From Gonium pectorale (lineage: Eukaryota; Chlorophyta; Chlorophyceae; Chlamydomonadales; Volvocaceae): a DNA stretch of 27,160 nucleotides. A model generated the notes under the pieces. It was not told the DNA's origin and made no database searches. It saw only the letters and a program-made list of their open reading frames with translations. The stretch lies in contig LSYV01000010.1 in assembly GCA_001584585.1 (NCBI GenBank), positions 1,438,934-1,466,093 of the forward strand, in the 5' to 3' direction. Positions 1 through 10,645 of this stretch are shown piece after piece (position 1 is the stretch's first letter; every line of letters starts with the position of its first letter). The position numbers were made by a program, and so were the translations under genes.

Positions 1-603
1 CGGTGCCTGGGAGTGGTGGCGGGACGCAGGAGCCGTGTCTGTGTTGAAATGGAACGACGCATACAACGAGCGTAAGCGCGAAAGTGATGGTGTTATCGGA
101 GGACCCAGCTCCACAGGGATTGGAAGGGGTGATGTCCCTGCGTGTCTGTGTGTGTGGGGGGTGATGGGGAGGGGCAGAAGATGGGGCTGGGGTGAGGGGC
201 CACGGTCGCCGCCTCTTCCCGGCCTCTTCACCCGCCCCCCTCGGGGCGCCCATTCATTCAGGGGTGGCACGCGGGAGCGGGATCTGGGCGGGCCCGGATG
301 CACTGAGACCAGGGTGGTGTGCGGCGGGGTGGGGTGAGGGGCGGCGGCTTGAGGCAGCTCCAGGCCAGCGAAGGCCGCGGCCGGCAGCGGCTCGCCGGCC
401 ATTCGGGGCCGTTCGCTTCCTCACCTCCACACCTACAACACTCCACAATCCCGATACCCTCGACACCGTCCATCTCCACACCGCCAACGCAGCACACATA
501 CGCAGCCCTGAGTACGCCCCGGGGCCCAACGCGGCCCTGCGTCGTCCCTCCCCCGGCCTCAGTCAGGGCCCTCCGCGGTCCGCCCCCGCCACCCGCCACC
601 CAC
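1..603 (-). other. Probable ATG13 intron running off the left edge
   Basis: After the GTGGGTG donor at 603, the minus strand shows no segment resembling the next expected ATG13 block (an LLRSLY-type helix). The stretch is G/T-rich on the plus strand with pyrimidine-rich tracts on the minus strand. Open frames here on both strands look like GC-driven shadows. I see no other gene. Either the intron continues past position 1 or a poorly conserved exon is hidden here. Confidence 0.5.
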
Positions 604-1968
604 CAGCCGCTTGTAGATGGACACCTCGTCCAGGTACGTCCGCGTGCCGCCCCAGCCGCCGCCCCCCGCTCCGCCCATCAGGCTGCCGCTGGCGCTGGCG
701 CTGCCGGCCCCGCCCCCGCTGCCGCCTCCCGCGCCGGCCGGCGGCCCGCGCTCGTAGGCGAGCGTCCACCGCTCCAGCAGCGACTCGCCTGCGGGGGGGG
801 GGCCGCGGCGGCAAAGGAGGAGGGAGTGGGCGTGCGCCAAAGCGGGGAAACGGTGTGGACTGAACCGCCGAGCGGATGTGTATGTGTATGTGGGGAGGGG
901 AGGATGGGGGGGCGGGTGCGGGCGAAACGGCCGAGGCTCCAGGGGCCCTGAGGCGTGGTGGCCGCCCCCGCGGGAGCGAGACCCTTCACCCGCCCATTGA
1001 GGACACACACACGCGCATATGCCCCGTAGGCTGCCAGGAGCCGCCCCACCTGGCAGCGCGGCGGGCCCCGCCGAGCCGCCCACAGCGGCGGCCCCCGCCT
1101 GGGAGAGGCAGATCTGCGAGGGGGTGAGGGGGGAGTGGGTTGGAAGGCATTCTCAGGCGGGGGTGGGCTGGGGCGTAGGGCGGGTGGGAGCCGGTGCAAA
1201 GCCATTGTGCTTGTGAACTGACAACCCACACGTCTCGCGTCCCGTGAGGTTTTGTGGGTAGACTCTGAACGCCCAACACGCGGCATGGAATTGGCAGTAG
1301 AAGGGACGAGGCGCTCTGGGTACGAGGGATTGGGCTGCCCCGCAAAGCGCCGGCACATGGTTACGACCATTCAGACCCTCCAGGCAAAGAAGAGAGGGCG
1401 GCTGGATTCGCAACAGGCCGCCAGTGCCTGTACCCGAGGTGACTCCTCCCAAGCCAAAGGCGAACGCCGCCAGGAAGCGCGCCAAGCGTTGCTGCGTTGG
1501 GGTGCCGTATCGTGCGCACCCCACCCTCCCACGTGATTTGGGGGGGGCCCCGTGGGGGTCCGAGACCGGGTGGCGGGCTGGGGCGGGGAGTGCAGCGACG
1601 AGCAGGGGCCTCTCACCTCAACCACCAACGGTGACGAGATGTCTTTGCGCCACAACTCCAGCTCCTTTCCAACACCCTCTAGCTCATCGAGCTCCAACAG
1701 GAACTGCGTTTGCGTTGCGGGAGCAAAGGGCAATTGCCGAGGAGCAGGTTCCAACGCGCCCGCGCAGGCCAGCCTCCGCAGCTGAGACAAGCGATGCATG
1801 GCCCAATTCTGAAACTGCTGCACTCACCCAGCGCCCAGCCCGCTTGTCGCGTGCTGGCCGCGTCTGCTGGCTTGGACCCGTGGGCATGATACGCGAGCCA
1901 AGGATAACCTGGCCGCATTTCACAAACGCCTCGCCCACATAATGTTCAATTGTCAGGCGGTCCGCCAT
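604..1968 (-). CDS. ATG13: ATG13-like autophagy protein, N-terminal HORMA region, partial (3' end beyond left edge)
   Basis: Autophagy-related protein 13 is the HORMA-domain regulatory subunit of the ATG1 kinase complex, which starts autophagosome formation in the cytosol. Four exons join in phase on the minus strand: 1968-1828, 1703-1617, 1113-1050 and 788-604, giving 159 residues. The start is an ATG opening MADRLTIEHYVGEAF; residues 1-27 match the helical start of ATG13. Then come GRW/FLLELDELEG across the first splice (family pattern 'kWFnLel'), ELELWRKDISSPLVVE (family 'WR..  PlvvdI'), ICLSQ, and ESLLERWTLAYER (family 'LlERW...YE'), then TYLDEVSIYKRL. In the family this last motif is followed by 'LLRSLY...rllPayrl', which I do not find in 1-603, so the next exon lies off the left edge. 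A Gly/Ser/Ala-rich insert sits at about residues 112-145, which is common in algal proteins. Donors are GTGAGTG, GTGAGAG, GTGGGGC and GTGGGTG; acceptors are CGCAG. The identification is by recalled family motifs, not by alignment; it is fairly sure. Confidence 0.85.
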
Positions 1969-2768
1969 TGCAGCCGGGTTGCCGAAACCCTACCCCTTTC
2001 TGCGCCCTACAGCGCGCGACAAGCCAGCGTTGACATGATTTCGAAATTGCAGACGAGTTTGCGTTTTCAAGACCTCCTGACCTCTCAGCCTATGGCCGGT
2101 TTGTCGCGACGACGCGACTCGCCACGGCGCACGGCAAAGATTTCGTGGCACGGCAGGCCCAGCCGGCCAGCCCTACCTACTCCACCTTCAACTGGTGAAA
2201 TATCTTGCTTACTATCACTTCTGCATTTGCGAGTGTGCGCTCAATGTGAAGGTGTTCGTATGCGGTGGCAGTAGTCCTTTCCGGCTCCGCGGCGCCCCCA
2301 GGCCTGGAGCAAAAATGAAAACGATTCGGTAACGCATGCATAAGGCGGGGTGTGAACTGTGGCCATTAGGGTGTGCTGGGCACGGGGAGCAATCGGACGC
2401 GGGTTGTGTACTGGCGCGGCCACGACCGATCACAAAGAGCTTGGAATACACTTAGGGATACATGAATATGCGCATGGAGTCCAGTATGAACTGTGCCACA
2501 CGTGTTTGGGTTTTGCCACAGGAAGGCACGCTCCGAGACCTTGACCGACCGTCGTTGCGCCACAAAGTTACTATCCATCGGTCACTGCATGTATATTGCC
2601 TTGCTTGCTGAGCGCTCAGAACCGACTTACCAACTCGTTGGCGCTAACCGATCAAATCTGCGATGCTTTCCTGCTGCATGCCCACAAGTTAATTGACTTG
2701 AGATAGGCACTCTCAATTGTCGGCGATGCAATAAAGCTAGTGTTCTGTGTCGCCAGTGTTGTCAGTGA
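1969..2768. promoter_or_regulatory. Shared 5' intergenic region between divergent genes
   Basis: This 800-bp stretch separates the ATG of the ATG13-like gene (minus) from the ATG of the helical-repeat gene (plus), so it must hold both 5' UTRs and both promoters. It is clearly less GC-rich than the flanking exons. I see no convincing TATA box or known motif. A short inverted repeat, TTGAGA then 7 bases then TCTCAA, lies at about 2699-2717, but it is too short to mean much alone. No open frame here looks coding. Confidence 0.55.
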
Positions 2769-3592
2769 ATGTACGCAGCACGCGGTCAGCTGCCCTGCCG
2801 CCAGGCTCGTGGTTGTCCGGGATGCTTGCGGGCGGGCCGAGTGGGTCGCAGTTGCCCACCATGGCGCCTGGACCTCCTCGTCGCTGGCGCACCGCACAGC
2901 CCCCTCATAGCATGCTCGCTTCCTACGGCGGCGGACGGCATTGGAGGCGCAGACCCGCAGCGCCAGTACTCCGCCACGACGCGTCGCCGGCGCCGCGTCG
3001 CCGCTGCCCCCGCCGCCGCAGAGGGGATTGGGAGTGGCCCCCGAAGGCAAGGCCGCCTGAATGCAGCAGACCAATCCGACACCTCTGATACCGACGAGGC
3101 AGCACCAGGAGCAGACGGCCCCGTAGCGGCAGGCCGCCCCCGCCCCCGCCGCCGCGCCACTGCGCCCGCACCCGCACCCCCGGCTGCTGGCGGCGGTGCG
3201 TCGCATAAGCCCGGGGCTGACGGGTCCCCCGACGTCTCCACCGCCACCCCTCCCTCCAGCGACGAAAGCAGCGACCTGGGTCACAGCTCCTGGTCCCCAT
3301 TCAGCCGCCGCCGCCGGCGCGCCTCGGCAGCCGGCACCCCCACAGCCCCTCCTGACACCGCCCTTCCGGGCATGCAACGTCAGCTTCCGGCCACAACAGC
3401 TGCTGTCGATGCCAGCGACGTAGACCCCGGGGGGGGCCGCGAGCTCAGGCCCTGGTACGCGCGATCTCTCGGTCCCCTCCTCCTCCGCCTCCTCCCGTAC
3501 GACATCGGCGCCGGAGACGGAGAGGGAGCTGGAGACTGAGTCCACGATCCTAGTTCCTCGCACGCGGCGCCTGGGCGTCCAGCGGGCTGCGC

Positions 3593-3626
<34 letters not shown>

Positions 3627-6600
3627 TGCCCGCGGGGGCAGGACCGGCCCTGCCGGCACTCCTGAGTCCGGCCCGGCCGACCCCGGCCCCGGCCCCGCCG
3701 GCGGCGGCAACGCGGGCGGCGGCGCTGGCGCCGCGCGGGAGCCGCGATCAGATGGAGGTCAGGGCCGCCGGACTGCGGAGCGCGAGCCTGCCGATGCAGG
3801 AGGCAGAGGCACACCAGCCGCGGTTGGGTCCACTTCAGGGAGAAGCCGCACTGTTGTGACGGGAGCGGGGCGCGCTGCAGCGGCGGTGGTGGTGGCCTCA
3901 GCCGGCGCAGCGACGGGAGTCGCGGCCGCCGCGGCCGCGGCCGCGGTGGCGGCGACGAGGGAGGGAGGGTGGGCGGCCCGGGCGGGCGACGGCCGGGCGG
4001 TGGCTGGGCCCCAACGGGGCTACAACCCCTGGTACCCCGCCTTCAGGGCGCTGCGTGCGGCGCGCTCCAGCACCGCCGTCGGCTGCGACGAAGCCGTCGC
4101 CGCCATCATCGCCGCGCTGACGTCGCCGCCGGCCGTTGCCGGCGCCGCGGCGGTGAGGTCCCTGGCGCGCGATCTGCCCCAAGGCCACGACTGGCGCAAC
4201 GTCGACATTCCCGCTTCGATCCTGGCGGCAGCGGCAGCGCGGGCAGCGGCGGCGGCGGCGACGGTCGCGGCAGCGGACGTGGCGGCATCAGCGTCGGAGG
4301 TGGCGAACACGAACGACGGTGGCAACAGCTGCGGCGCCGCGCCGTCGCCGATCTGGCCGCTGTCGGCCCGCCCTTTGCAGGTCCTGGCCGACGGCAGCGA
4401 CGACGCCGACCCCGCCGCGGCCGCCGCCGCCACCGCCGTACTCGAATCCGTATCCGCCACGCTCCTGGACACCGGGATCATGGCCGTGCGCGATGCCGTG
4501 ACTCGGGTGCGGGGCGTTGCGCTGGAGAAGGCCGACCTGGTCCTGCAAGCGGGCGCCGCTGCGGGCCCGCCCAGGGGGATGGCGGCGGGGGCGGGTTCGT
4601 GGACGGGGCCCTGGTCACAGCGAGCGTCCGAGGGGGCGCCGGGCCGCCGGCTCGGCCGCCCTCGTGCGCCGCTCGACCCGGGGCCGGCCGCCGGCCCACC
4701 GGGCCAGCAGCCGACGGGAGCTGGCCACGGCGCCAGCGCCGGCTGGGGAGCTGACGGCGCCAGTGGCGGGGCATCAGTGGCGGGGGCGGATGCAGCGGAG
4801 GCGGAGGCGGCGGAGGCGCGGGCGGTGTGGGGCAGGGTGCGCGCCCTGCTGGTGCTGCCGTACGAGGTGTCCAGCGGCGTGGCGGGGCTGCTGGCGGCGG
4901 AGGCGCGCCGCATGAGCGGCCGCCAGCTGGCGGCGGTGCTGGCGGCGGTGGGGTCGCTGGCGCTGCGGTGGCCGCCCGCCGTCGAGGAGGCGCTCACGGA
5001 CCGCGCGCTGCAGCTGCTGGCGGCGGCATCGCCGTCGCAGGGTCGGCAAGGTCCGGCAGATGCGGGCCCCGCCGTCGCGCTGCCGCCGGCTCTGGCGGCG
5101 CTGCTGATGCTGTTGCTGGTGGCCGTTCTGCCGATGCAGCTGTCCAAGCGCAAGGTCCGGTGGCTCATGTGGTGGCCGTTCCGCACGGCCCTGCTCGCGG
5201 GGCGGGGAGAGGACCTCCATCCTCTACAGCCCCTCGAGCGCGGCATGGAGTCGGGGGCGCCGGCGGATCGGCGGGGAGCCCGTGACGCGGCAGAGGCACT
5301 GCCGCTGGTCGCTGTTGCGGCGCTCGTAGCGGCGTCGGTGCGGCTGCAGGTGCGCTTGGCGGGGCGGGCGAGTGCGCGCGGGAGGGGGGGGAAGGGGCAT
5401 GGCAGCCGTGGCAAACGAGTCTGGGGGGAGCCGCGCCCGGGGCTGAGGACGGGGCTGAGGACGGGGCTGAGGACGGGGCTGCCACCCTCAGCTCGCATGC
5501 ATGCACCCCGGGTGGGTGGGTGGGTGTCCCGATGTCCCCTGCGCGGCTCTACCCGCGACGCGGGTGCTGTGTACCAAAAAACCCAAAACCCCTCACCCTC
5601 GCCCTGGCTCCTCGGTTATCCCTTATCCGCCTCCCTGCGCCCCCCGTGCCCCACCTGGCTCCCTGACCCCTCACCATTGACAAGCTCCCTACGCCCACCG
5701 GCCTCCCACCGGCCTCCCCCCACCACACACACACATGCCTCCCCCCCGGTGGCCGCAGCTCCGCATCGCCGGCACGCCCGAGGAGGCGGCCGCGCTGCAG
5801 CGCATCGCCGGCGAGGCCCGCGGGCTGAGCGGCCGGCGGCTGGCGACGCTGCTGCGCGTGCTGACGGCGGAGAAGGTCGTGCTGGAGACGCAGATCCTCG
5901 ACAAGGTGGGCTGCACGCCAGGCGATGTGTCCCCCCGCAAACCCCCCGCCAGGGTTTCCGCGTGCGCGCCAGCCGGTGCGTGGTTGTTCGCCACGCCATG
6001 TGTCGTGCGACCGCCCACAACGGTCGGGAACACCACGCAAACACCCGCTGGAAGGTGGTGCAAGGCTGGAATCGCAGCTCCTTGACGGGACCAATGTGAC
6101 GGGGTACCGTGCCGGCTGCCTTGCCTTGAATGTGAGCACGAAATGCACTACGCGCATGTTTGTTTGTCCTTACGTATGTTCTGCGGCGGTCGCTGCCTGC
6201 TTGGACTGCCCCGTCCAGACGACCGTCACTCGGTCAGCCCTCCCTCCGTCCTCGCCGGTCGCCACGCCGTCATGCGCGCTCCGGCCCGCCCTCCGACCCC
6301 CCCTCCTGGCCTCGCAGCTGGTGGCCTGGTGCCTCAACTGCCCCGTCCGGACAAGCGTCGTTGCTAATCACCGCCCCTCCCTCCGTATCGCCTCCTAAAG
6401 TGCCAACCTCCGAAAACCCTCCCTGCCCCGCCCTCCGCAGCTTGAGCTGCCCCGTCCGGACGAGCTCCGTTAGTTACCACCGCCCCTCCGCTCTTGTCGC
6501 AACGTAGAGTGCTTACCTCCAAACCCCCACCCTCCCCCCCAGCTGGTGCTGCACCTGGACGCGCTGGCCCGCGACGGCGCCTTCCCGCCGCGCGAGCTGC

Positions 6601-8418
6601 TGTCGCTGCTGGCCGACCTGGGCCAGCAGGGCTTCGTGTGGCGGCGCAGCCAGGCCAGCGGGATGCTGGGTGAGTGCGCGAGGGTGGGCCTCCCCTCCGG
6701 CCCCCTCCCCCCCACCACACACACAAGGGTGTCGGTCGGTGGGCTTGATGGGGTTTGGGCCTGTCGGCCTGCCGGCGCGTTGCCGACCGCGGCCGCCTCG
6801 CCCTCATATCCGGGCACGCGCGGCGCATTTCTGTCGGTCCAGCACGCGGCGCGTGTTGCCTGAATCGTGATTCGTAGGCGCCGGCCACGACGCCCTTGCA
6901 AAGCGAGAAGCCTGTACCCGTACCAAACGCATGCACTTGCTCACCCGGGGCGGGCGCGCAGGCTGCTTCTTCGACCCCATCGCTGCGATGGCGGTTGAGC
7001 AGCAGGAGGATGAGCGGGCTGCCGCGGTGGCGGTGGGGGCCGCCCGGCGCGCCGCGCTGCCCAAGGCGGTGGCCGTGGCGGCCGAGCGGGCCGCTGCCCG
7101 CGGCGCGCTGGCGGAGGGGAGCGCCTACAGCCGGGAGGCAGTCGTGGCGGCGTGCGGGGAGCTCGAGGTGAGGGTGGGGATGGGAGAGAGGAGGGGAGGG
7201 GAGCGATTGGGTCAAGTCGGCACGCGGTGCGGCGGGATGGGGTGCGGGATGCGGCGCGGCTGGCGAGCCTCAGTGCAGGCGTGCGCCCAGCAGGGTGGGG
7301 GTCCGCACGCCTGACCTCACGAGGCACGGCACCTCACGAGGCACGGCACCTCGCGGGCAGACGCTGGCCTTGGCCTTGTGCGGCTGCGGAGTGCCGCCGA
7401 GCGACGTAGGCGCAGCTTTCTGGTGGGCTGTGGGCTGGGGCCCGGCCCTGCTGCTCAGCTGTTTGCGCTCGCTCGGCCCCTGCAGCCGCCACCAACGCTT
7501 GGCTCATGCCGCCTGCCCACTATCGTGTGCCCGTCGCCCTCGCCGGTTTCCTGCTGGCACATGTATCCAGCCCGCCTCCCGTCTGACCCCGCCCCGTCCC
7601 TTCCCGCCTGCCTTCCAGCTCGTGCGCGCGGCTGCGCTCCCGCCCTCGCCTCCCTCGCACTAGCGACCTTACCTTCGCAACCCCGCCCATCGCCCCTGCG
7701 TTTCCCACCTGCTCACTCCACCGCCCCCTGCACCCCCGGCCTCCCACCGCCCCCACACTCCCCCGTCCCCCACTCCCCCGTCCCCCACTCCCCGTCCTCC
7801 CATCGCACCCACACGCACCCATCGCACCCTACTCCTCGGTTGCCTCGCTACGGGTCTCCAGCCCGCCGTGCTTACGAATGCCTGTGCTTCCCTCTACTCC
7901 CCGCAGGACCTGGTGGGGCGGCTGCAGCTGACGTGGGCGGACCCCGCTCACGTCGACGCGCTTCGGGATCAACTGTCGCGCTTCGCGGCCTCAGGCGGCT
8001 CGCGGCCGCTGGATGTGTTCCTGGTGAGATGAGACAACCCCCGGCCCGCGGTCGTCAGCGCAAACTGCAGCCTCCGCACGCCCAGCCTTGACAGTTCTCG
8101 TTCACGCTGGGATTCCCCACAATCCACGAATCCGCTCAATCCTATTATCGTTCAGGACCCAGTGCTGCCAGCTTAATGGTGCCTGTGTCGCCCCCACACA
8201 GTGAGGGCGACCCTTGCCAACTGGGACCCAGTGCAGCAGGCTCACCCGCGGTCCTGTGTCCCTGCGTGCAGGCCTGGCGGACGCTCATCCGTGCGCCCTC
8301 GTGGCGCCCCTCGGCGGCCCAAACATCGGCGGACGACCTGGACGCCTTCATCGCCGGCGCGCGGGCCGGCATCATCGGCCGGGCGGGCGGGGCGAGCTTC
8401 CTGGAGGGCGCGGACTAG
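2769..8418 (+). CDS. Large Ala-rich protein with weak OPR/FASTK-like helical repeats (six exons, one frame break)
   Basis: Six exons on the plus strand: 2769-5349, 5759-5905, 6543-6669, 6962-7167, 7907-8023 and 8272-8418 (TAG). All junctions are GT-AG and keep phase (0,0,1,0,0). The ATG at 2769 is the first after an in-frame TGA at 2766. Exon 1 stays open only if one base is dropped in the G8 tract 3429-3436; the model is then about 1107 residues. The N-terminus is basic and Ala/Arg-rich, then comes an acidic Ser/Asp patch (QSDTSDTDEAAPG), a poly-Ser run and long Ala/Gly stretches. Three related segments carry an SGRxLAxxL-type core: RMSGRQLAAVLAAVGSLAL (about residues 716-734), GLSGRRLATLLRVLTAEK (about 880-900) and FPPRELLSLLADLGQQGF (about 922-940). 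This resembles the paired-helix OPR and FASTK-type repeats of algal organellar RNA-binding proteins, which is inference only. No catalytic motif or RAP domain was seen. The C-terminus is AGGASFLEGAD. Confidence 0.72.
3429..3436 (+). other. G8 tract with apparent one-base frame break in exon 1
   Basis: Upstream, the coding-like frame reads ...AAVDASDVDPG and continues to a TGA at 3537. Downstream, the coding-like frame is shifted by one (TPGGAASSGPGTRD, then APETERELETESTILV, poly-Ser, and on without a stop to exon end 5349). That frame has a TAG at 3421 just before the tract. Reading seven G instead of eight joins the two frames exactly. The exon length then becomes a multiple of three, as the downstream phase requires. 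Confidence 0.65.
3594..3624 (+). repeat. CAG/AGC trinucleotide repeat (about 10 units) coding poly-Ser
   Basis: Ten uninterrupted CAG units run from 3594 to 3623. In the favoured frame they read AGC and give a poly-serine run. In the other frames they would give poly-Gln or poly-Ala, and on the minus strand poly-Leu. Such runs are common in volvocine algal proteins. Confidence 0.9.
5439..5482 (+). repeat. 12-bp minisatellite in intron 1 of the helical-repeat gene
   Basis: The unit GGGGCTGAGGAC is repeated three times perfectly, with a further partial copy, inside the intron 5350-5758. The repeat is open in one frame, so a naive frame call reads it as coding, but the flanking donor (CAG|GTGCGC) and acceptor (GCCGCAG|CTC) place it in the intron. 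Confidence 0.85.
6207..6542 (+). repeat. Degenerate intronic repeat with decoy 3' splice sites
   Basis: The motif CTGCCCCGTCCRGAC occurs three times in the second intron (starts near 6206, 6338 and 6447). Copies two and three each follow a pyrimidine tract and a CAG (CTCGCAG then CTGGTGG at about 6311-6324; CTCCGCAG then CTTGAG at about 6433-6446). The true acceptor at 6541-6542 (CCCCCCCAG then CTGGTGCTG) has the same layout. The repeats look like decayed tandem copies of the intron-exon boundary. Confidence 0.6.
7314..7356 (+). repeat. 17-bp tandem repeat in intron 4
   Basis: The unit ACCTCACGAGGCACGGC occurs twice perfectly (7314-7330 and 7331-7347), followed by a partial, altered third copy. 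It lies inside the 739-bp intron between exons 6962-7167 and 7907-8023. The same intron also has a C-rich 14-bp-type repeat at about 7752-7792. No function is evident. Confidence 0.8.
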
Positions 8419-9508
8419 GCAGGCAGCGGCTGGCGAGCCGGGAGGAGGAGGAGGAGGGAACGGGGACGTGGCAAGGGGGAGGTGGCTCACCGATTGATGG
8501 CGGCGGCATCAGTGCACAGACGGGCGGCTCACCGTTCCTCGACGGCAGCAGCGGTGGCGACGGCGGCGGCGGCGGTGATAGAATGGTGGGTGGAAGATAG
8601 GCATTACTCGCGTTAGATAGGTGTGTCGCCAGGCGGGCTGCTGTGAGCGTCGCTGTCGCTGTTAACCTCGCTGCCGTGGATGGTTTAAATGGGGACCATC
8701 CGCCTCAGCTGCGCAGCCTCCCAGCCCTATGCTTACAACCACCCGAGCGGCTCTGGCCCCGCACACCCGACAAGGACCATGCCCGTGCATGTCCTGACAT
8801 ATGCCCAGGTTGGTATTGGGAGGGCGCGTTGCCAGGACGGCCGCAGTGGCCGTCGCTGCCGCTGTGCTGGCAGCTTTCGCTCTCGCTCTATGCGCCGTCG
8901 CCGGCAGGTGTGACGTTGGATGGGGACCGCCGAGGACACCGCCGCTGTGGCCGGTGGGGGAGGCGGTCGTGGTGGTGGTCGTTGTCGTACCGCTGGTCAC
9001 AGCGACGAATGAAAGCGCGCGAAAGCTGTTTGTATGCATATGCAGCTATTGGTCGACCATTTGCATTACAGCCTAACCTTCACCGAGGTACTACCGTCCG
9101 GACTGCAGCTAATCAGCCGCACAGACAGATACACGTACGGGAGTACAAGATAACGACGCTACGGGAGTACGGGTCGGAGGGTGGGGTGGGGCATGTGGCC
9201 ACTGCTGGCGCGCGTGCGGTGGCAGGGTGCAAGGAGAGGGCCCGGCCCCCTGACTTCTCGACGTCTGCCTTTCGGCTCGGCTGGCTTAGCCACCCACGGA
9301 GGATGGGACGGGGGCCGCGCTTTGGCCTGTCTGCTACCTCCCTCGTGCGATCGCGTCTGCCTGCCGTCTCCGAGCCAGGGTTGCCACCCCATCGGCGGGA
9401 GGGCCTCTGTGAGGAGGGAGGGGAAGGGGCCCCAGCGGGCGACGCGCCGACCCGTGGGCCGCGAACCGCGCGGTTTTGCGAGTTGCGGGGAGGTCGGCGA
9501 CCTTCCTG
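8419..9508. other. Gene-free stretch downstream of the helical-repeat gene (probable 3' UTR and spacer)
   Basis: This follows the TAG at 8416-8418. It contains GGA- and GGC-rich triplet runs (about 8437-8460 and 8555-8575) and mixed sequence. I did not see a TGTAA polyadenylation signal (the usual volvocine signal) on the plus strand close to the stop. Open frames exist, but their composition shifts along their length and no motif is recognisable. Much of it may be 3' UTR. Confidence 0.45.
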
Positions 9509-9610
9509 TTGCCGGTGGTTGTGGTAGTGGTGGTGGTGGTGGTGGTGGTCGGTGTGGTGGTGGTTGTGGTGGTGGTTGTGGTGGTTGTGGTGGTGGTGGT
9601 TGTGGCGGTT
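9509..9610 (+). repeat. GGT/GTGGTT-type microsatellite
   Basis: A run of about 100 bases built almost only from GGT and GTT triplets. It starts as GGTGGTTGTGGTAGTGG and continues with interruptions. In plus-strand translation it would give a Gly/Cys or Val/Trp run, and on the minus strand a His/Asn run. It is simple-sequence DNA, and I do not call a protein from it. Confidence 0.9.
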
Positions 9611-9672
9611 GGCCTGATGGGATGCTGTGCGCGGTTTTAGTTGGGCAGGCTGGGCGCTGGCGGGGTGGAGGA

Positions 9673-9692
9673 GGGGGAGGGGGAGGGGAGGG
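9673..9692 (+). other. G-quadruplex-type tract
   Basis: Four runs of three to five G, each separated by a single A, fit the classic intramolecular G-quadruplex pattern with one-base loops. It lies about 60 bp downstream of the GGT microsatellite, in the convergent intergenic region. The call is from pattern alone. Confidence 0.75.
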
Positions 9693-9993
9693 CGGCGCCT
9701 GGGCGGTGGGCGCGGGTGTTGGTTTGTGTGCGGGAGCCTGGGCGGAGGCCAGCGTGCCGCCATTTCCGGGCGGCCAGAGGTGTTGGTATGCGGTACTCGG
9801 ATGGGTGCTCAGACGCCGCCGCGGCCTGGCGGACGTGATGCGAGAAACTTGGCGGCAGAACGACAGTAGTTTGGTGGCACTTTACGGCAGTGACATCGCG
9901 CTGCTCACTTTGCCCCGCCCCATGTTTGGTGCGCTGAGCCCTGCTTCGCTCGTGCTAGATTGGGAAAGCCTGCAACCTCCCTTCTATTACTAA

Positions 9994-10645
9994 ACCCAAT
10001 TCTCGCTGCGCCGGCGCCCGATCGCGTGACCCTCGTGACCCCGGTCCGCCGGCAGCGGTGACTCCCGGCACTGGTCATTCGTTTGTTCCGGAGTGCCTCT
10101 GTCTCTAACTGCGTGTGTGAGAACGTCTTACGGCAAATCTGCGCTCCAGGGCATCCAACCGTATAGCACGACGCCTGTCCGATCCGACCGATCGACCCGA
10201 GGGTCACGGTGGCGATGCGCGCGGCGGTAACAAGCGCGCTCCGGCTTTCGTATACATGCCGACTGCGCTAACAATGGGTTTAGGCCCGGGGGCCTTGCGA
10301 CGGTTTGGGATGCGCCCCTAGCACCCAAGCCGTCATTCACGCCGCAGTCAGCGGAAATGACTGCCCATTACCCCCGTACTGCGCGCACAGCCGCACAAGC
10401 ACTACAGCTTGAATTGGGGACGCCCGCGAGCTGGCACGCATGCGGCCAGGCGCGCCTCCTCCGCGCAAGACCTTGACGGCTGTGCCGTGGTGTGTGCAGC
10501 TGTACTTCACCGTACCATACATGCAGGCGCGGCAGGTCCTTCGGGCATGACGCCAGCTGCGGCGGGTGAGCTCGAGCAAGGGGCACCCAACCTGTATAAG
10601 GGCATGTTGAGGCTGTGCGCAACGAGTATGGGGTGGTGAAACGCA
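9994..10645. other. Gene-free stretch, nothing recognised
   Basis: Mixed composition with no recognisable coding exon, RNA gene or repeat. The open frames have no consistent codon bias and no motif that I recognise. Confidence 0.5.

Noticed and set aside
2652..3710. 352-codon minus-strand open frame opposite exon 1 of the helical-repeat gene
   Set aside because: It is dominated by poly-Leu from the CAG repeat and by Gly/Arg/Ala shadow composition. The plus strand has an acidic Ser/Asp patch and connects to correctly phased downstream exons.
4020..5498. 492-codon minus-strand open frame
   Set aside because: Ser/Ala/Arg-rich mirror of the Ala-rich plus-strand exon. It has no motif, and it runs through the intron minisatellite without regard to splice sites.
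9181..9993. 270-codon plus-strand open frame through the GGT repeat, ending in a protein-like tail (RRRRGLADVMRETWRQ)
   Set aside because: Most of it is translated simple repeat. The tail has mixed codon use, no homologue that I recognise, and no splice or start context.
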